Of a DNA stretch of 64,000 nucleotides, positions 1-8,290 are shown piece after piece (positions within the stretch are counted from its first letter, which is position 1; every line of letters begins with the position of its first letter). The notes beneath the pieces were generated by a model, which saw nothing but the letters and a program-made list of their open reading frames with translations, did not search any database and was not told the origin of the DNA. Position numbers and translations under genes: made by a program. The stretch spans positions 23,617-87,616 of the forward strand of contig CAIYQO010000029.1 of the NCBI GenBank assembly GCA_903928345.1, given 5' to 3'. This DNA is from an uncultured bacterium (lineage in GTDB: Bacteria > Armatimonadota > Hebobacteria > CAIYQO01).

Positions 1-2
1 TG

Positions 3-305
3 CGCCGCGGGCCGCGACCGGTGGTCGGCTTCGGCGGTGCCGCGGTTATCGGCGCGCTCATCGTGAGCGCGCTGGCGCTGCTGCTCTTCCTCGGCCTCAA
101 CTATGTGCCCGTCATCGCCGCGCTGTATCCCAACGCCGTGGGGCTTTCGCAGCTCCTCGGGGTGGTCACGCCGGTGTGCATGTACGGCCTGGCACTGTGG
201 CTGGGCGGCGCGGGGGTGCGCCCCGGCGCGCGCGTGGCGCTGCAGCCGCCCTTGCTGGCGGCGGCGATCGCCGTCGCGCTGATCTTCTGGCATGTGAAAC
301 GGTAA
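3..305 (+). CDS. C-terminal part of a polytopic membrane protein (5' truncated by window edge)
   Basis: The reading frame is open to the first bases of the window, so the true start lies upstream. The visible 100 or so residues are almost entirely hydrophobic and contain about three membrane-spanning segments separated by short loops, ending in a basic HVKR tail that suggests a cytoplasmic C-terminus. Its stop lies 4 bases before the next ATG, so it is probably translationally coupled to the O-antigen-ligase-like gene. That context suggests a polysaccharide assembly role, such as a flippase, but no diagnostic motif is visible and I do not assign a family. Confidence 0.6.
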   Translation, partial: RRGPRPVVGFGGAAVIGALIVSALALLLFLGLNYVPVIAALYPNAVGLSQLLGVVTPVCMYGLALWLGGAGVRPGARVALQPPLLAAAIAVALIFWHVKR

Positions 306-309
306 CCCG

Positions 310-1737
310 ATGGAATCCCTCGCCACGCTGCCACCCAAGACGAAGACCGACCCGCTGGACGCCACGCTGTTCGTGCTGGCCGTGGCGGCGCTGGCGCTGG
401 CCCCCACGCAGCTCACCCTGAAGCATATCCACCCGGCGGAGGTGCTGTTGGGGCTGGCCGCGCTGGTGTGGCTGGTGCGCGCCATCAAGCTGCGCGACGT
501 GAGCACCCTGCCCCCGCTGGTGCACTGGCTGGTAGTGGGCAGTCTGGCGCTGGGCGCCTTCACCATCGGCTCGCACCTGCACCACGAGGTGGCCAAAGAG
601 GTCGTCAAGGCGGTCTTTTACCTGCTGGTGGCGGTGACCATCTTCCGCACCGTGCTCAACACCCCGCAGCGGCTGCGCATCGCGGTGATCGCTCTGCTCG
701 CCGCCACCACGCTGGCGGTCGGCCTCGGCGTCGCGCAGCGGGTGCGGCTGTCGCACCACGGGGAGCCTGACCCGGCGAAGCGCATCGTCTTCAACCACCC
801 GTCGAAAAAGGCTTACCTCACCGCGCAGACGCCGAATTACGTCAGTTCCACCTTCGCCACCTGGGCCGAGCACGGCTACTATCCCAGCCGCACGGCGTAC
901 GCCGGTTTCCTGGCGCTGGCGCTGCCCTTTGCGCTGGCGCTGCTCGCCGTACCGTCGCGCCGCCGGGGCTGGGCGGTGTGGCTGGGGGCGCTGCTCATCG
1001 GCGCGGCCTTCAGCGTGCTGGCGGGCTACGTGGCGCCGATCATTATCGTGGGCCTGCTCGTCACCGGCTTCGCGCTGGGGAAACGGCAGGGGGCGGTCAC
1101 CGCGGTGGGCGTGCTCGGGTACCTGTTGCTCACCCTCCTCTCCGGCCACGCGCTGGGCGGGTACAACCGCCAGGAAATCCTGCGCGAGCCCTTCCGCGCG
1201 CGCATCTCGCAGGAGCAGGCGAACTTCAGCCTCGACTCCCCGGGCACGCGCCACCTGAAAAAGTTCTGGGGCGAACAGCAAGCCGCGGTGAACGTGATCG
1301 CCGCGCAACGGAAGGCGAAGACCGGAGACACCCGCCTCGACCAGACGCTTTTCGGCGTGGGCGCGGGCAACTATCAGGATAAGATCGGCCGGGCGTTCGA
1401 CCTGCTCGGGGCCATCGATCACCAGCGGCTTGACCCCGACGCGCAGAGCGGCTACCTGCTCACCACGGTGGAAACCGGCCTGGTGGGGCTGGCGGCGCTG
1501 CTGGCGTTGCTCGGGGGGTATGTCGGCGCGGCGTGGCGGCTGGTGCGCGCGGGTCGGCGGGGCAACCCGTGGGCCGCGGCGCTCCTCGGCGCCGCCGTCG
1601 TGCTGGTGCTGCTCTTTTTCGTGACGAACCCCTTCGTGCGCGGCACCTACGTGCTGGTCGCCGCCCTCTTCGGGGCGCTGGGCAACAGTGCCACGCTGGC
1701 GGATGTGCCGCAGAGCGAGGAAGAGACGACGGCCTGA
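310..1737 (+). CDS. O-antigen ligase / polymerase-like (Wzy/WaaL superfamily) membrane protein
   Basis: This is a 475-aa polytopic membrane protein with about ten hydrophobic segments and one long hydrophilic stretch in the second half (residues about 285-375). That shape, with a large periplasmic loop near the C-terminal third, is typical of the Wzy_C / O-antigen ligase family. The loop is followed by a GVGAGNYQDK segment and an LTTVETGLVGLAAL segment, which correspond to the usual G-x-G-x(N) and H/ETG-hydrophobic motifs of that family. Known members polymerise or transfer lipid-linked glycans at the outer face of the inner membrane. No strong Shine-Dalgarno is present; the 4-base gap to the preceding stop suggests coupling. 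Whether it is a ligase or a polymerase cannot be decided from sequence. Confidence 0.8.
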   Translation: MESLATLPPKTKTDPLDATLFVLAVAALALAPTQLTLKHIHPAEVLLGLAALVWLVRAIKLRDVSTLPPLVHWLVVGSLALGAFTIGSHLHHEVAKEVVKAVFYLLVAVTIFRTVLNTPQRLRIAVIALLAATTLAVGLGVAQRVRLSHHGEPDPAKRIVFNHPSKKAYLTAQTPNYVSSTFATWAEHGYYPSRTAYAGFLALALPFALALLAVPSRRRGWAVWLGALLIGAAFSVLAGYVAPIIIVGLLVTGFALGKRQGAVTAVGVLGYLLLTLLSGHALGGYNRQEILREPFRARISQEQANFSLDSPGTRHLKKFWGEQQAAVNVIAAQRKAKTGDTRLDQTLFGVGAGNYQDKIGRAFDLLGAIDHQRLDPDAQSGYLLTTVETGLVGLAALLALLGGYVGAAWRLVRAGRRGNPWAAALLGAAVVLVLLFFVTNPFVRGTYVLVAALFGALGNSATLADVPQSEEETTA

Positions 1738-1757
1738 ATAAGACAGTGGGTAATTTG

Positions 1758-2483
1758 ATGGCATCCATGCGGATGTGGCTAGGATTGGTGGTGTTGATAA
1801 TGGTCGGCACCCCATTGTGGGCCGCGCGACCGGTCTACCTCGTCTTCGAAGCTGAAGCGGTACAGGGGGTGACGGGCAAGGCCTTTGTCGTGCAAAAGAA
1901 GATCGAAGACCCTGCGGGTAAGACATCGGGCAACAAGGTGTTGGCGATCCCTCGTCAAGGTCAACCGGATGATCATATCAGGCCGGTAGCCGATAAGGTG
2001 GTTTACAACATCAGGGTGCCAAAATCAGGAACGTATTACTTGTGGGTGCGCGCCCGGTGGTCGAGCATGTATGAGAATAAGGTCGACCTGCGTATACAGG
2101 GATATGATAAGGGCGACCCCATCTGGATTCTCGGCAATGATGCCACCTGTCAAGCCCTGCATTGGGTGAGCCTGAACGAGCCGGGTAGCGACGACGTTCT
2201 GCGTCCGTTCAAGTTGACTGCGGGTGTGACCGCTATTACCGTCATTGCACGGGAAGGCGGCATTATGCTCGACCAGTTTCTGCTGACGACGGATAAATTT
2301 CGTAACCCTGCGGGTGCCCTGACCGACACGTCGGGCGCACTGGTGCAACCGCGGACGGCGCGGCACGTATTGAAGAGTAAGCGAAGGCGCAGTACGGTAC
2401 CGACACGCCGCCACCGGCTGAAGCCCCCGATTGTATCGGGGCAGGCTCCGGCTGATCGACTCAAGCGCGTTCAAACGCGCTGA
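1758..2483 (+). CDS. Secreted carbohydrate-binding-module-like protein, copy A
   Basis: I start this 241-aa protein at the ATG giving MASMRMWLGL, because a signal peptide ending near WAARP follows at once; the longer ORF-track start lies inside the upstream gene. The mature part is a single beta-sandwich domain of the CBM6/CBM35-like kind: FEAEAV at the first strand, a GTYYLWVRARW strand, and an REGGIMLDQFLLTTD closing strand. It is clearly paralogous to the next gene. Its codon use is noticeably more AT-rich than its neighbours, including copy B, suggesting a separate history. The last 35 or so residues are very basic (KSKRRRS and onward), have no counterpart in copy B, and are encoded by an intergenic palindromic repeat that also supplies the stop. 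The ligand is unknown. Confidence 0.75.
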   Translation: MASMRMWLGLVVLIMVGTPLWAARPVYLVFEAEAVQGVTGKAFVVQKKIEDPAGKTSGNKVLAIPRQGQPDDHIRPVADKVVYNIRVPKSGTYYLWVRARWSSMYENKVDLRIQGYDKGDPIWILGNDATCQALHWVSLNEPGSDDVLRPFKLTAGVTAITVIAREGGIMLDQFLLTTDKFRNPAGALTDTSGALVQPRTARHVLKSKRRRSTVPTRRHRLKPPIVSGQAPADRLKRVQTR

Positions 2484-2545
2484 CGGTGCCGGGTGGATAG
2501 ATACACAGCCGGTTTCAACCGGCTTGAGCACGTCAGCCATCGGGT
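2411..2545 (+). repeat. REPIN-like palindrome cluster overlapping the end of copy A
   Basis: Three short palindromes lie in series: one around CCGATTGTATCGG, one around AGCGCGTTCAAACGCGCT and one around AGCCGGTTTCAACCGGCT. The last two are flanked by CTCAAG and CTTGAG and so form an inverted pair. The same 6-2-6 palindrome design recurs at 27761 and 60688. The first half of the cluster is read as the C-terminus of copy A. Confidence 0.65.
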
Positions 2546-2594
2546 TCACCCGGTGGCGGGATTCGGGTTGCGATTGTCTATAGGGAGGCATACC

Positions 2595-3212
2595 ATGAAA
2601 CAGACCCTTCGGTGGGCCATGATGACGGCTGTAGTGGCGGCGCTGGCTGTTGGCGGCGCGAAGTTGCTGCCCGCGTTCGGCGCGCAGTTCGTGAATATCG
2701 TCTTCGAGGCTGAGGCGGTGACGAAGCTGTCCGGCAAGGCGTTCGAGGTGCAGAAGAAGACGGAGAACGCCAGCGGCAAGGTCGCCGGCAACAAGGTGCT
2801 GGCCATCCCGCACCTCACCGGCGGCGTGCATCCCCCGAAAGACCAGGTCATCTACAAGGTGAAGATTGCCAAGGCGGGCACCTACTACCTGTGGGCGCGC
2901 ACCCAGTGGTCGAGCGGCTGCGAGAACAAGATCGACCTGCGCGTGCAGGGCTACGACACCGGCGACGCGATGTGGATTCTCGGCAACGACGCCACCTACC
3001 ACACCCTGCACTGGGTGTGCCTCAACGAGCCGGGCAGCGACACCCCGCGCCGCATCAAGCTGGCCGCCGGCGTCACCGCCATCACCATTCAGGCCCGCGA
3101 AGGCGGCATTGCGCTGGATCAGTTCCTGCTCACCACCGATAAGGACAAGACGCCCGCCGGGTTCTACACCGACACCAAGGACGCGCTGGCGCCCGACGCG
3201 CCGAAGAAGTAA
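2595..3212 (+). CDS. Secreted carbohydrate-binding-module-like protein, copy B
   Basis: This 205-aa protein starts at the ATG after a GGGAGG ribosome-binding site (start MKQTLRWAMM). A signal peptide spans about residues 1-29, followed by one beta-sandwich domain matching copy A over nearly its whole length: FEAEAV, GTYYLWARTQWSS, WILGNDATYHTLHWVCLNEP and REGGIALDQFLLTTD. The domain resembles CBM6/CBM35-type modules that bind glycans on secreted proteins. Composition here is GC-rich, like the genome, unlike copy A. Together with the ligase-like gene upstream and the giant protein downstream it belongs to a cell-surface or extracellular polysaccharide locus. It has no catalytic domain, so a binding or matrix role is the best inference. 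Confidence 0.78.
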   Translation: MKQTLRWAMMTAVVAALAVGGAKLLPAFGAQFVNIVFEAEAVTKLSGKAFEVQKKTENASGKVAGNKVLAIPHLTGGVHPPKDQVIYKVKIAKAGTYYLWARTQWSSGCENKIDLRVQGYDTGDAMWILGNDATYHTLHWVCLNEPGSDTPRRIKLAAGVTAITIQAREGGIALDQFLLTTDKDKTPAGFYTDTKDALAPDAPKK

Positions 3213-3213
3213 C

Positions 3214-3294
3214 TCCCCCGCGCCTCTCCCGCACGGAAGGGGCACGGTCGGGGTTTATCCTGCTGCGCCCCTTCCACGCGGAGGGGGCACGGCC
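3214..3294 (+). repeat. G/C-rich repeat pair between secreted-protein genes
   Basis: Two related GC-rich blocks, CCGCACGGAAGGGGCACGG and CCACGCGGAGGGGGCACGG, follow each other here. They resemble the C-rich/G-rich palindromes found elsewhere in intergenic positions of this window (30449, 35350, 41660, 55687). Confidence 0.4.
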
Positions 3295-3379
3295 TAATAT
3301 AGATCGGTTCGCGCTCTACCACCCGTTGCGCTCCCTCCGTCGAGGGAGCGAAGCGGGCGTAGGTCGTAAAGGAGTAGCT

Positions 3380-6300
3380 ATGGTTCGCTGGCTCTGGGTG
3401 CTGTTGTGCGGTTTGGTCTTTGCGCCGGTATGGGCGGCGCCGGTCGATATTACGGACCTGTCCGCCACGCCGGATGCGCGCTACGACCTGTCGTGGGAGC
3501 TGCTGCCCGGGAACGGGACGCCGGCCTTCACGCTGGACGTCGAGCACGACGGCGGCAAGCCGGGCTACACGCTGCGCCTGGAGCAGGGGACGGTCACCTG
3601 GAAACAGGTGGGCGCCGCCGCGCCGTTGCCGCCGGTGAGCGCCGCGCTGCCGACCTCGGCCAACAGCCGCGTGCTGGTCACCCTCAAGCGCCGTCCGGAA
3701 CAGGTGGCGCTGCTGGTCGACCACCGGCTGGTGCTCTGCGCGCCGGCGCCGGAGTTGGGCGGCGGGGGCGCGGCCTTCAGCCACATAGCGAACGCCCAGG
3801 TGGCCAACGCGCGCTACCGCAACGTGGACCGGCTGGCCTTCGGCGACGACTTCATGCGCCCGCTGGACGCCATCAACGCCAACAACGCCGCCGGGTGGAA
3901 CGAAGACGCCACCTGGAAGGTCGCCTACTTCATGCGCGACTGGCCCGGCGATGCGAAGGACCCCAAAATGGCCGGGCTGCACAGCCCGTGGCTGCTCACC
4001 ATCTTCAACCAGCTCAAAACCTCCACCAACGGCTTCTGGCTCATGTACCACGGCGTCGGCCCCTCCTGGGTGATCACCGACCCGAAGAAGGTCTACCCGA
4101 ACTGGGACAGCTACTACGTGCAGGCGTCGATCCGCCCGGAATACGACAGCACCGTCGGCCTCATCGCCGCCTATCAGGACAATAAGAACTACCTGATCTT
4201 CCGCTGGAAGGGGCGCGACTACACGCCCGACGGCACCGCCAAACCGCACGCTGAACTGGTGGCGATGATCAACGGCACCCCGCACGTCCTCGGCACGGCG
4301 ACGCGCGGCTTCGACCCCACCCAGTGGTACACGGTGCGCATCAACCTCGACTGGCAGCACGTGCAAGCGCTGGTGGACGGCGAAGTGCTCATCGAGGCGA
4401 AGAATCCCGGCACGGTGGAAGGGCGCATCGGCCTCTTCGCCGACACGGTGAAGACCCCGCGCCGCCCGCCGGTGGACGAAGTTACCGCTAATATGTACGC
4501 CGCCACGGATGACAAGGGCAACGTGACGAACGACGCCGCCGACGCGTTGCGCACCACCAGCATCGTCTACTTCGACGACGTGGTGGTCGGCGACCTGACC
4601 GCGGTGCCCGACCTGTTGCGCGGCGGGCAGTACGCCACCTCCGCCACCGGGCTGTGGAAGCCCGACGGCGACGTGCTCAACTGCACCGCGCCGGGGCACC
4701 TGGTGGCCGGGCCGGCCTCGTGGGAATTCGACGCGTCGGCGGATAAGACCGGCCTGTCGCACAACCGTTATACCGCGACCACCGACGTGCGCGTGCCCGA
4801 GAACGGCACGGCCGGGCTGATGATCGGCCTCAACGGCGCCGGCGACGGCTACGCGTGGGTGCTCACGCCGGACGGCCAGCGCCTGGCCCCCGTGACGGCG
4901 GGCAAGGTGACCGGGCCGGCGTACGACACCAGCGACGTGGGCCTCACCCCCGGCGAGTGGGCGCGCCTCTCCGTCACGGTGTCCGGGCCGTACGTCTCCT
5001 GCTACTTCAATAACCAGCGCATCCTGGAAGCTTGCGACCCCGCGCGGGTCGGCAGCCGCTGCGGCATCTTCGCCGATAAAAAGGGCGCCGCCTTCCGCGC
5101 GCTCTCGGTCACCGTGCCGCAAGAGCAGGACCTGCGCGTGCACTGGCACGAAGGCTTCGAGCTGGACAAGTGGCTCGTCACCTGGGCCAGCCCGGAAGCG
5201 GATTGGTATCCCACCTTCACCCCGCCGGCGGAAGTGACCCCCGGCGGACCGCCCTACGGCGGGTTGCCGCACGCGTCGATCGGCCCCGCGTCGCCGTATC
5301 CCACCGAGACCCCCGGCTTCTACTGGCACAAGGGTGGGCATTACGGCGACCTGCACGTGACGATCCCCGTCAGCGCCGCCACCCTCGACGGGCAGGTCGT
5401 GCACCTGGCGGCGGACTACGATAAGGCGGGCGGCTACCAGCTCAAGCTCTCCGCGGCGGGGGACGGCGGCGACGCCATCCTCACCCGCGCCGGGCAGGCC
5501 GTCGGCACCTATCACTTCAAACTTTCGCCGAACATGCACCTCGTCTTTGCGCGCATGGGCAGCTTCCTGGTGCTGGAAGCGCAGGAACTCGACCCGTCGG
5601 ACACCGGGCCGGATGCGCCGGTGCAGCACGAGACGCTGGTCTTCGCCTGGCGCGACCGCAAGCCGCTGAAGGCGGAGATGGTCGGCTTCGAGGTCACCTC
5701 GCCCAAGCTCGGGGCGGCGCAGGTGCGCGTGGAGTCCCAACGCATCCAGGACACCTTCGAGACCGCCCCCACGCGCTGGCTCTCCGAGAGCGGCGTATGG
5801 GCGGTGATGAATCGCTACTCCTGCCAGCCGCAGTGGAACTGGTTCGGCGGCTTCGGCCCCAACACCCCCACGGTGTGGAATAAGAACCGGCTGGAGGGCG
5901 ATCAGATCTTCGAAGTCTACATGGGCGTGAAGATGCAGTACGACAACATGCCCGAGGAGTACGCCCGCCGCTACCGCGACATGAACGTATCGATCTGCGC
6001 CGACGGCTCGCACCTGAACAGCGGCTACAGCGTGATCCGTGCCAGCCACCTGGGCAGCGCCACCCGCACGGTGACGCTGCTCATGCGCAAGGACGTGGTG
6101 GTGGCCTCCTCCACCGACCCGGCGCACCTGCTGCCCGTGCAGGGCCAGGGGCACCGCCAGTGGTTCTGCACGCGCATCGAGAAGCGCGGCGGCGACATCA
6201 AGGTCTTCCTCGACAACAAGTTGGCGCTGAAATACACCGACCCGCAGCCGCTGCCCGGCGGCTACGCGGCGATCTGGACGCTCAACAACGGCGTGATGGT

Positions 6301-7201
6301 GGGCCGCGTCAACGTGTCGGCGGAGCGCATGACGCTCGGGATGCCGCGCGCCGCCGCCCCGCTGGCGGTGCAGGAGCCGTTGAAGCCGCTGCCCGTGCCG
6401 AAGCTGACCGTCAATGACGCGCCGGTCCCGGTGGCGACCTTCGAATCCGGCCTGGACGGCTGGAAGGAGCGCGCGGGCTTCAGCGGCCGCCTGGTGCGCG
6501 AGCGCCTGCCGGAGGCCGCGCGCGGGACGAACACCGTGCTCAAAGTCATCAACACCTATCCCGCCGGCGACTGCAGCGTGGACGTGCTCTCCGCGCCCGT
6601 GGACCTGCACGCCACGCCGCTCTTCGACCTGGACTACTGCTTCGATGCCGGCGCGCTGGTGAACCTGTACGTGCAGAAGGACGACGTGTGGTATGAATTC
6701 CTCTTCACCGGCAAAGAGGCGCAGGAGGACAAGGTCTACACCGTGCCGGGCCGCCTGGCCGGCGCCGCGGATGGCCGCTGGCACCACCTGACCGCCGACC
6801 TGGGCGGGCTGCTCACCGCGGCGATCACCAAGAAGACGGGCAGTGCACCGGGGAATCTGCAGGTGTCGGCCATCGTCTTCGCCGACTGGAGTTCCAGCGC
6901 CGACGCACGCTACTTCGGCTTTGGCGTCAACAGCGGCGGCACGGTGCTGCGCTTCGACAACGCCGCCTTCCTGCCCGCGCTCACCGGCGCGACCACGGTG
7001 AAGTGGAGCGCCCCCGACGTGGCGATGACCGCCTGGCGCGTCGCCGTCGACACCGCCCCGGGCGGCGCCGCCGGCAAGGAGACCGCCGACACCAGCCTCG
7101 TGGTGCCGCCGTCCAAAGAGACGCGCTATCTGCATCTGCAGGGCAAAACCGCCGACGGCTGGAGCCCGGTGCTCACCGTCACGCTGCCCGCGCCGAAGTA
7201 G
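3380..7201 (+). CDS. Giant secreted multi-domain LamG / DUF1080-like protein
   Basis: I start at the ATG preceded by AAAGGAG (MVRWLWVLLCG), giving 1273 aa with a cleavable signal peptide ending near VWAAPV. The rest is a chain of concanavalin-A-like (LamG / 3-keto-disaccharide-hydrolase-like) beta-sandwich modules. Two of them share a closing motif: GRIGLFADTVK near residue 355 and SRCGIFADKKG near residue 560. Further modules follow to about residue 1200, then a fibronectin-III-like module at the C-terminus (about 1205-1273, ending TVTLPAPK). No sortase, dockerin, PorSS or autotransporter signal is visible. Such proteins usually bind or process extracellular glycans; catalysis cannot be shown. 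It ends the polysaccharide locus before a terminator-like hairpin. Confidence 0.75.
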   Translation: MVRWLWVLLCGLVFAPVWAAPVDITDLSATPDARYDLSWELLPGNGTPAFTLDVEHDGGKPGYTLRLEQGTVTWKQVGAAAPLPPVSAALPTSANSRVLVTLKRRPEQVALLVDHRLVLCAPAPELGGGGAAFSHIANAQVANARYRNVDRLAFGDDFMRPLDAINANNAAGWNEDATWKVAYFMRDWPGDAKDPKMAGLHSPWLLTIFNQLKTSTNGFWLMYHGVGPSWVITDPKKVYPNWDSYYVQASIRPEYDSTVGLIAAYQDNKNYLIFRWKGRDYTPDGTAKPHAELVAMINGTPHVLGTATRGFDPTQWYTVRINLDWQHVQALVDGEVLIEAKNPGTVEGRIGLFADTVKTPRRPPVDEVTANMYAATDDKGNVTNDAADALRTTSIVYFDDVVVGDLTAVPDLLRGGQYATSATGLWKPDGDVLNCTAPGHLVAGPASWEFDASADKTGLSHNRYTATTDVRVPENGTAGLMIGLNGAGDGYAWVLTPDGQRLAPVTAGKVTGPAYDTSDVGLTPGEWARLSVTVSGPYVSCYFNNQRILEACDPARVGSRCGIFADKKGAAFRALSVTVPQEQDLRVHWHEGFELDKWLVTWASPEADWYPTFTPPAEVTPGGPPYGGLPHASIGPASPYPTETPGFYWHKGGHYGDLHVTIPVSAATLDGQVVHLAADYDKAGGYQLKLSAAGDGGDAILTRAGQAVGTYHFKLSPNMHLVFARMGSFLVLEAQELDPSDTGPDAPVQHETLVFAWRDRKPLKAEMVGFEVTSPKLGAAQVRVESQRIQDTFETAPTRWLSESGVWAVMNRYSCQPQWNWFGGFGPNTPTVWNKNRLEGDQIFEVYMGVKMQYDNMPEEYARRYRDMNVSICADGSHLNSGYSVIRASHLGSATRTVTLLMRKDVVVASSTDPAHLLPVQGQGHRQWFCTRIEKRGGDIKVFLDNKLALKYTDPQPLPGGYAAIWTLNNGVMVGRVNVSAERMTLGMPRAAAPLAVQEPLKPLPVPKLTVNDAPVPVATFESGLDGWKERAGFSGRLVRERLPEAARGTNTVLKVINTYPAGDCSVDVLSAPVDLHATPLFDLDYCFDAGALVNLYVQKDDVWYEFLFTGKEAQEDKVYTVPGRLAGAADGRWHHLTADLGGLLTAAITKKTGSAPGNLQVSAIVFADWSSSADARYFGFGVNSGGTVLRFDNAAFLPALTGATTVKWSAPDVAMTAWRVAVDTAPGGAAGKETADTSLVVPPSKETRYLHLQGKTADGWSPVLTVTLPAPK

Positions 7202-7224
7202 CGCGTCCCCCGTCGTTCCCACCC

Positions 7225-7269
7225 ACGCCCCCGTGCGCGGCGCCAGCCGCCACGGGGGCGTATTCATTT
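7225..7269 (+). terminator. Rho-independent-type terminator after the giant secreted protein
   Basis: An 11-bp stem ACGCCCCCGTG / CACGGGGGCGT with a 15-base loop, followed by ATTCATTT. It sits 23 bases after the stop codon and closes the secreted-protein locus. Confidence 0.6.
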
Positions 7270-7526
7270 GCCCAACCCCTGTGAAAGGTTGGCAAAGTAT
7301 GGAACAAGATCCTTAGTGTTCCCATTTTCGCCCAATTTTGGCGCTTAACCGGGTCTTTGGTCGGCTGCATTGGCAATTTTAACCATATCTTAACCTTGTC
7401 GGCAGCGGGAGAACGGGCCCGTGGGGCGAAAGTAGAAACACCACCGCAATGGGGTCGGTCCGGCATGCGCAGCCACCGATGTCCCTCCCTGGCGGCAAGG
7501 CCATTCTGCATGAAAGGAGAGTGCGC
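7270..7526 (+). other. Intergenic leader of the TM-protein pair
   Basis: Apart from the terminator, this stretch holds no gene. Its first half is distinctly AT-richer than the surroundings (for example TTTTAACCATATCTTAACC) and probably contains the promoter of the next two genes, but I see no confident -35/-10 pair. The second half is G/C-rich with several weak stems. I looked for riboswitch signatures and found none convincing. AAAGGAG precedes the ATG at 7527. Confidence 0.35.
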
Positions 7527-8288
7527 ATGGAGAATCCGGGCATACAGTCGGATATCGCCGAGTTGAAGTCAGCACGCAGCCAGTTAAAAGTCTGGCAAGG
7601 GGGTCTCGTAATCGTGCTGGCCGTGTTCCTCATCATCTGCGTGCTGGTACTGAAGAGCACCGTCGATCGGTTAATCGGGGGTGACGCGCAGCGGAAGGAA
7701 CTCGCTTCGGCACTGGGCGTGGAAGTCCAGAAGACCGTCGTACCGAAAATCCAGGAAGTCGGCACCGAGGTCGTGAAGACCGTCGATTTCCAGGGGCAGA
7801 TGAAGAAACTCAACGACGCGGCGCCCAAAGTGGGCGAAGTGGCCATGAAGGAAGCCGGCCAGTTGGCGACGGACCTGCCCGTGGACGGGCAGAAGATTCT
7901 GGACGACAAGTTCAAAGCCGCGCTGGAACGGCAGAGCGACGCGCTGAAGAAGGAATTCCCGGGCATCACCGATGAGCAGCTCAAGGACCTGATGTCCAAC
8001 CTGACCGTCGAAGCGACGGATCAGATCTTCAGCGTCACCAACACGCTGTTCAGCAAGCACGTCGACGCCATGAACGACATTATGGCCGACACCGAGAAGA
8101 TCCGTTCCTCCGAAGGCGAGGGCGCCAATAGCGAAAACCTGCCGACGTGGGACGTAGCCTTCCTGATTATGGATATCATGCACAACGATATGGCGCAGGC
8201 AAACGCGGAGATGAAGGCCGCCACGACGCCGCCGGTGATTAAGCCGACGACGAAGGCGACCCCGAAATCCGGAAAGGGGAAGAAGTAA
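7527..8288 (+). CDS. Single-pass membrane protein with long helical extracytoplasmic region (first of pair)
   Basis: This 253-aa protein of unknown function starts at the ATG 6 bases after AAAGGAGA. A short charged N-terminus (residues 1-24) is followed by one strong TM helix (about 25-45, VIVLAVFLIICVLVL). After that comes a long, charged, heptad-like helical region without cysteines, ending in a basic Lys/Pro/Thr-rich tail (KSGKGKK). I do not recognise the family. The next gene, 2 bases downstream, has the same architecture, so the two products may form a hetero-oligomer. The layout recalls membrane-anchored scaffold or stalk proteins, but that is only a shape analogy. Confidence 0.7.
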   Translation: MENPGIQSDIAELKSARSQLKVWQGGLVIVLAVFLIICVLVLKSTVDRLIGGDAQRKELASALGVEVQKTVVPKIQEVGTEVVKTVDFQGQMKKLNDAAPKVGEVAMKEAGQLATDLPVDGQKILDDKFKAALERQSDALKKEFPGITDEQLKDLMSNLTVEATDQIFSVTNTLFSKHVDAMNDIMADTEKIRSSEGEGANSENLPTWDVAFLIMDIMHNDMAQANAEMKAATTPPVIKPTTKATPKSGKGKK

Positions 8289-8290
8289 CC

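Noticed and set aside
3164-7267. 1367-aa open frame on the minus strand
   Set aside because: It is a stop-free antisense shadow of the giant secreted protein; the sense frame has a signal peptide, domain motifs and a ribosome-binding site, the antisense is Arg/Ala/Gly/Val/His-rich and low in structure.
7270-7526. Possible riboswitch in the leader of the TM-protein pair
   Set aside because: I compared by eye with c-di-GMP, SAM, cobalamin, fluoride and guanidine patterns; none fits.
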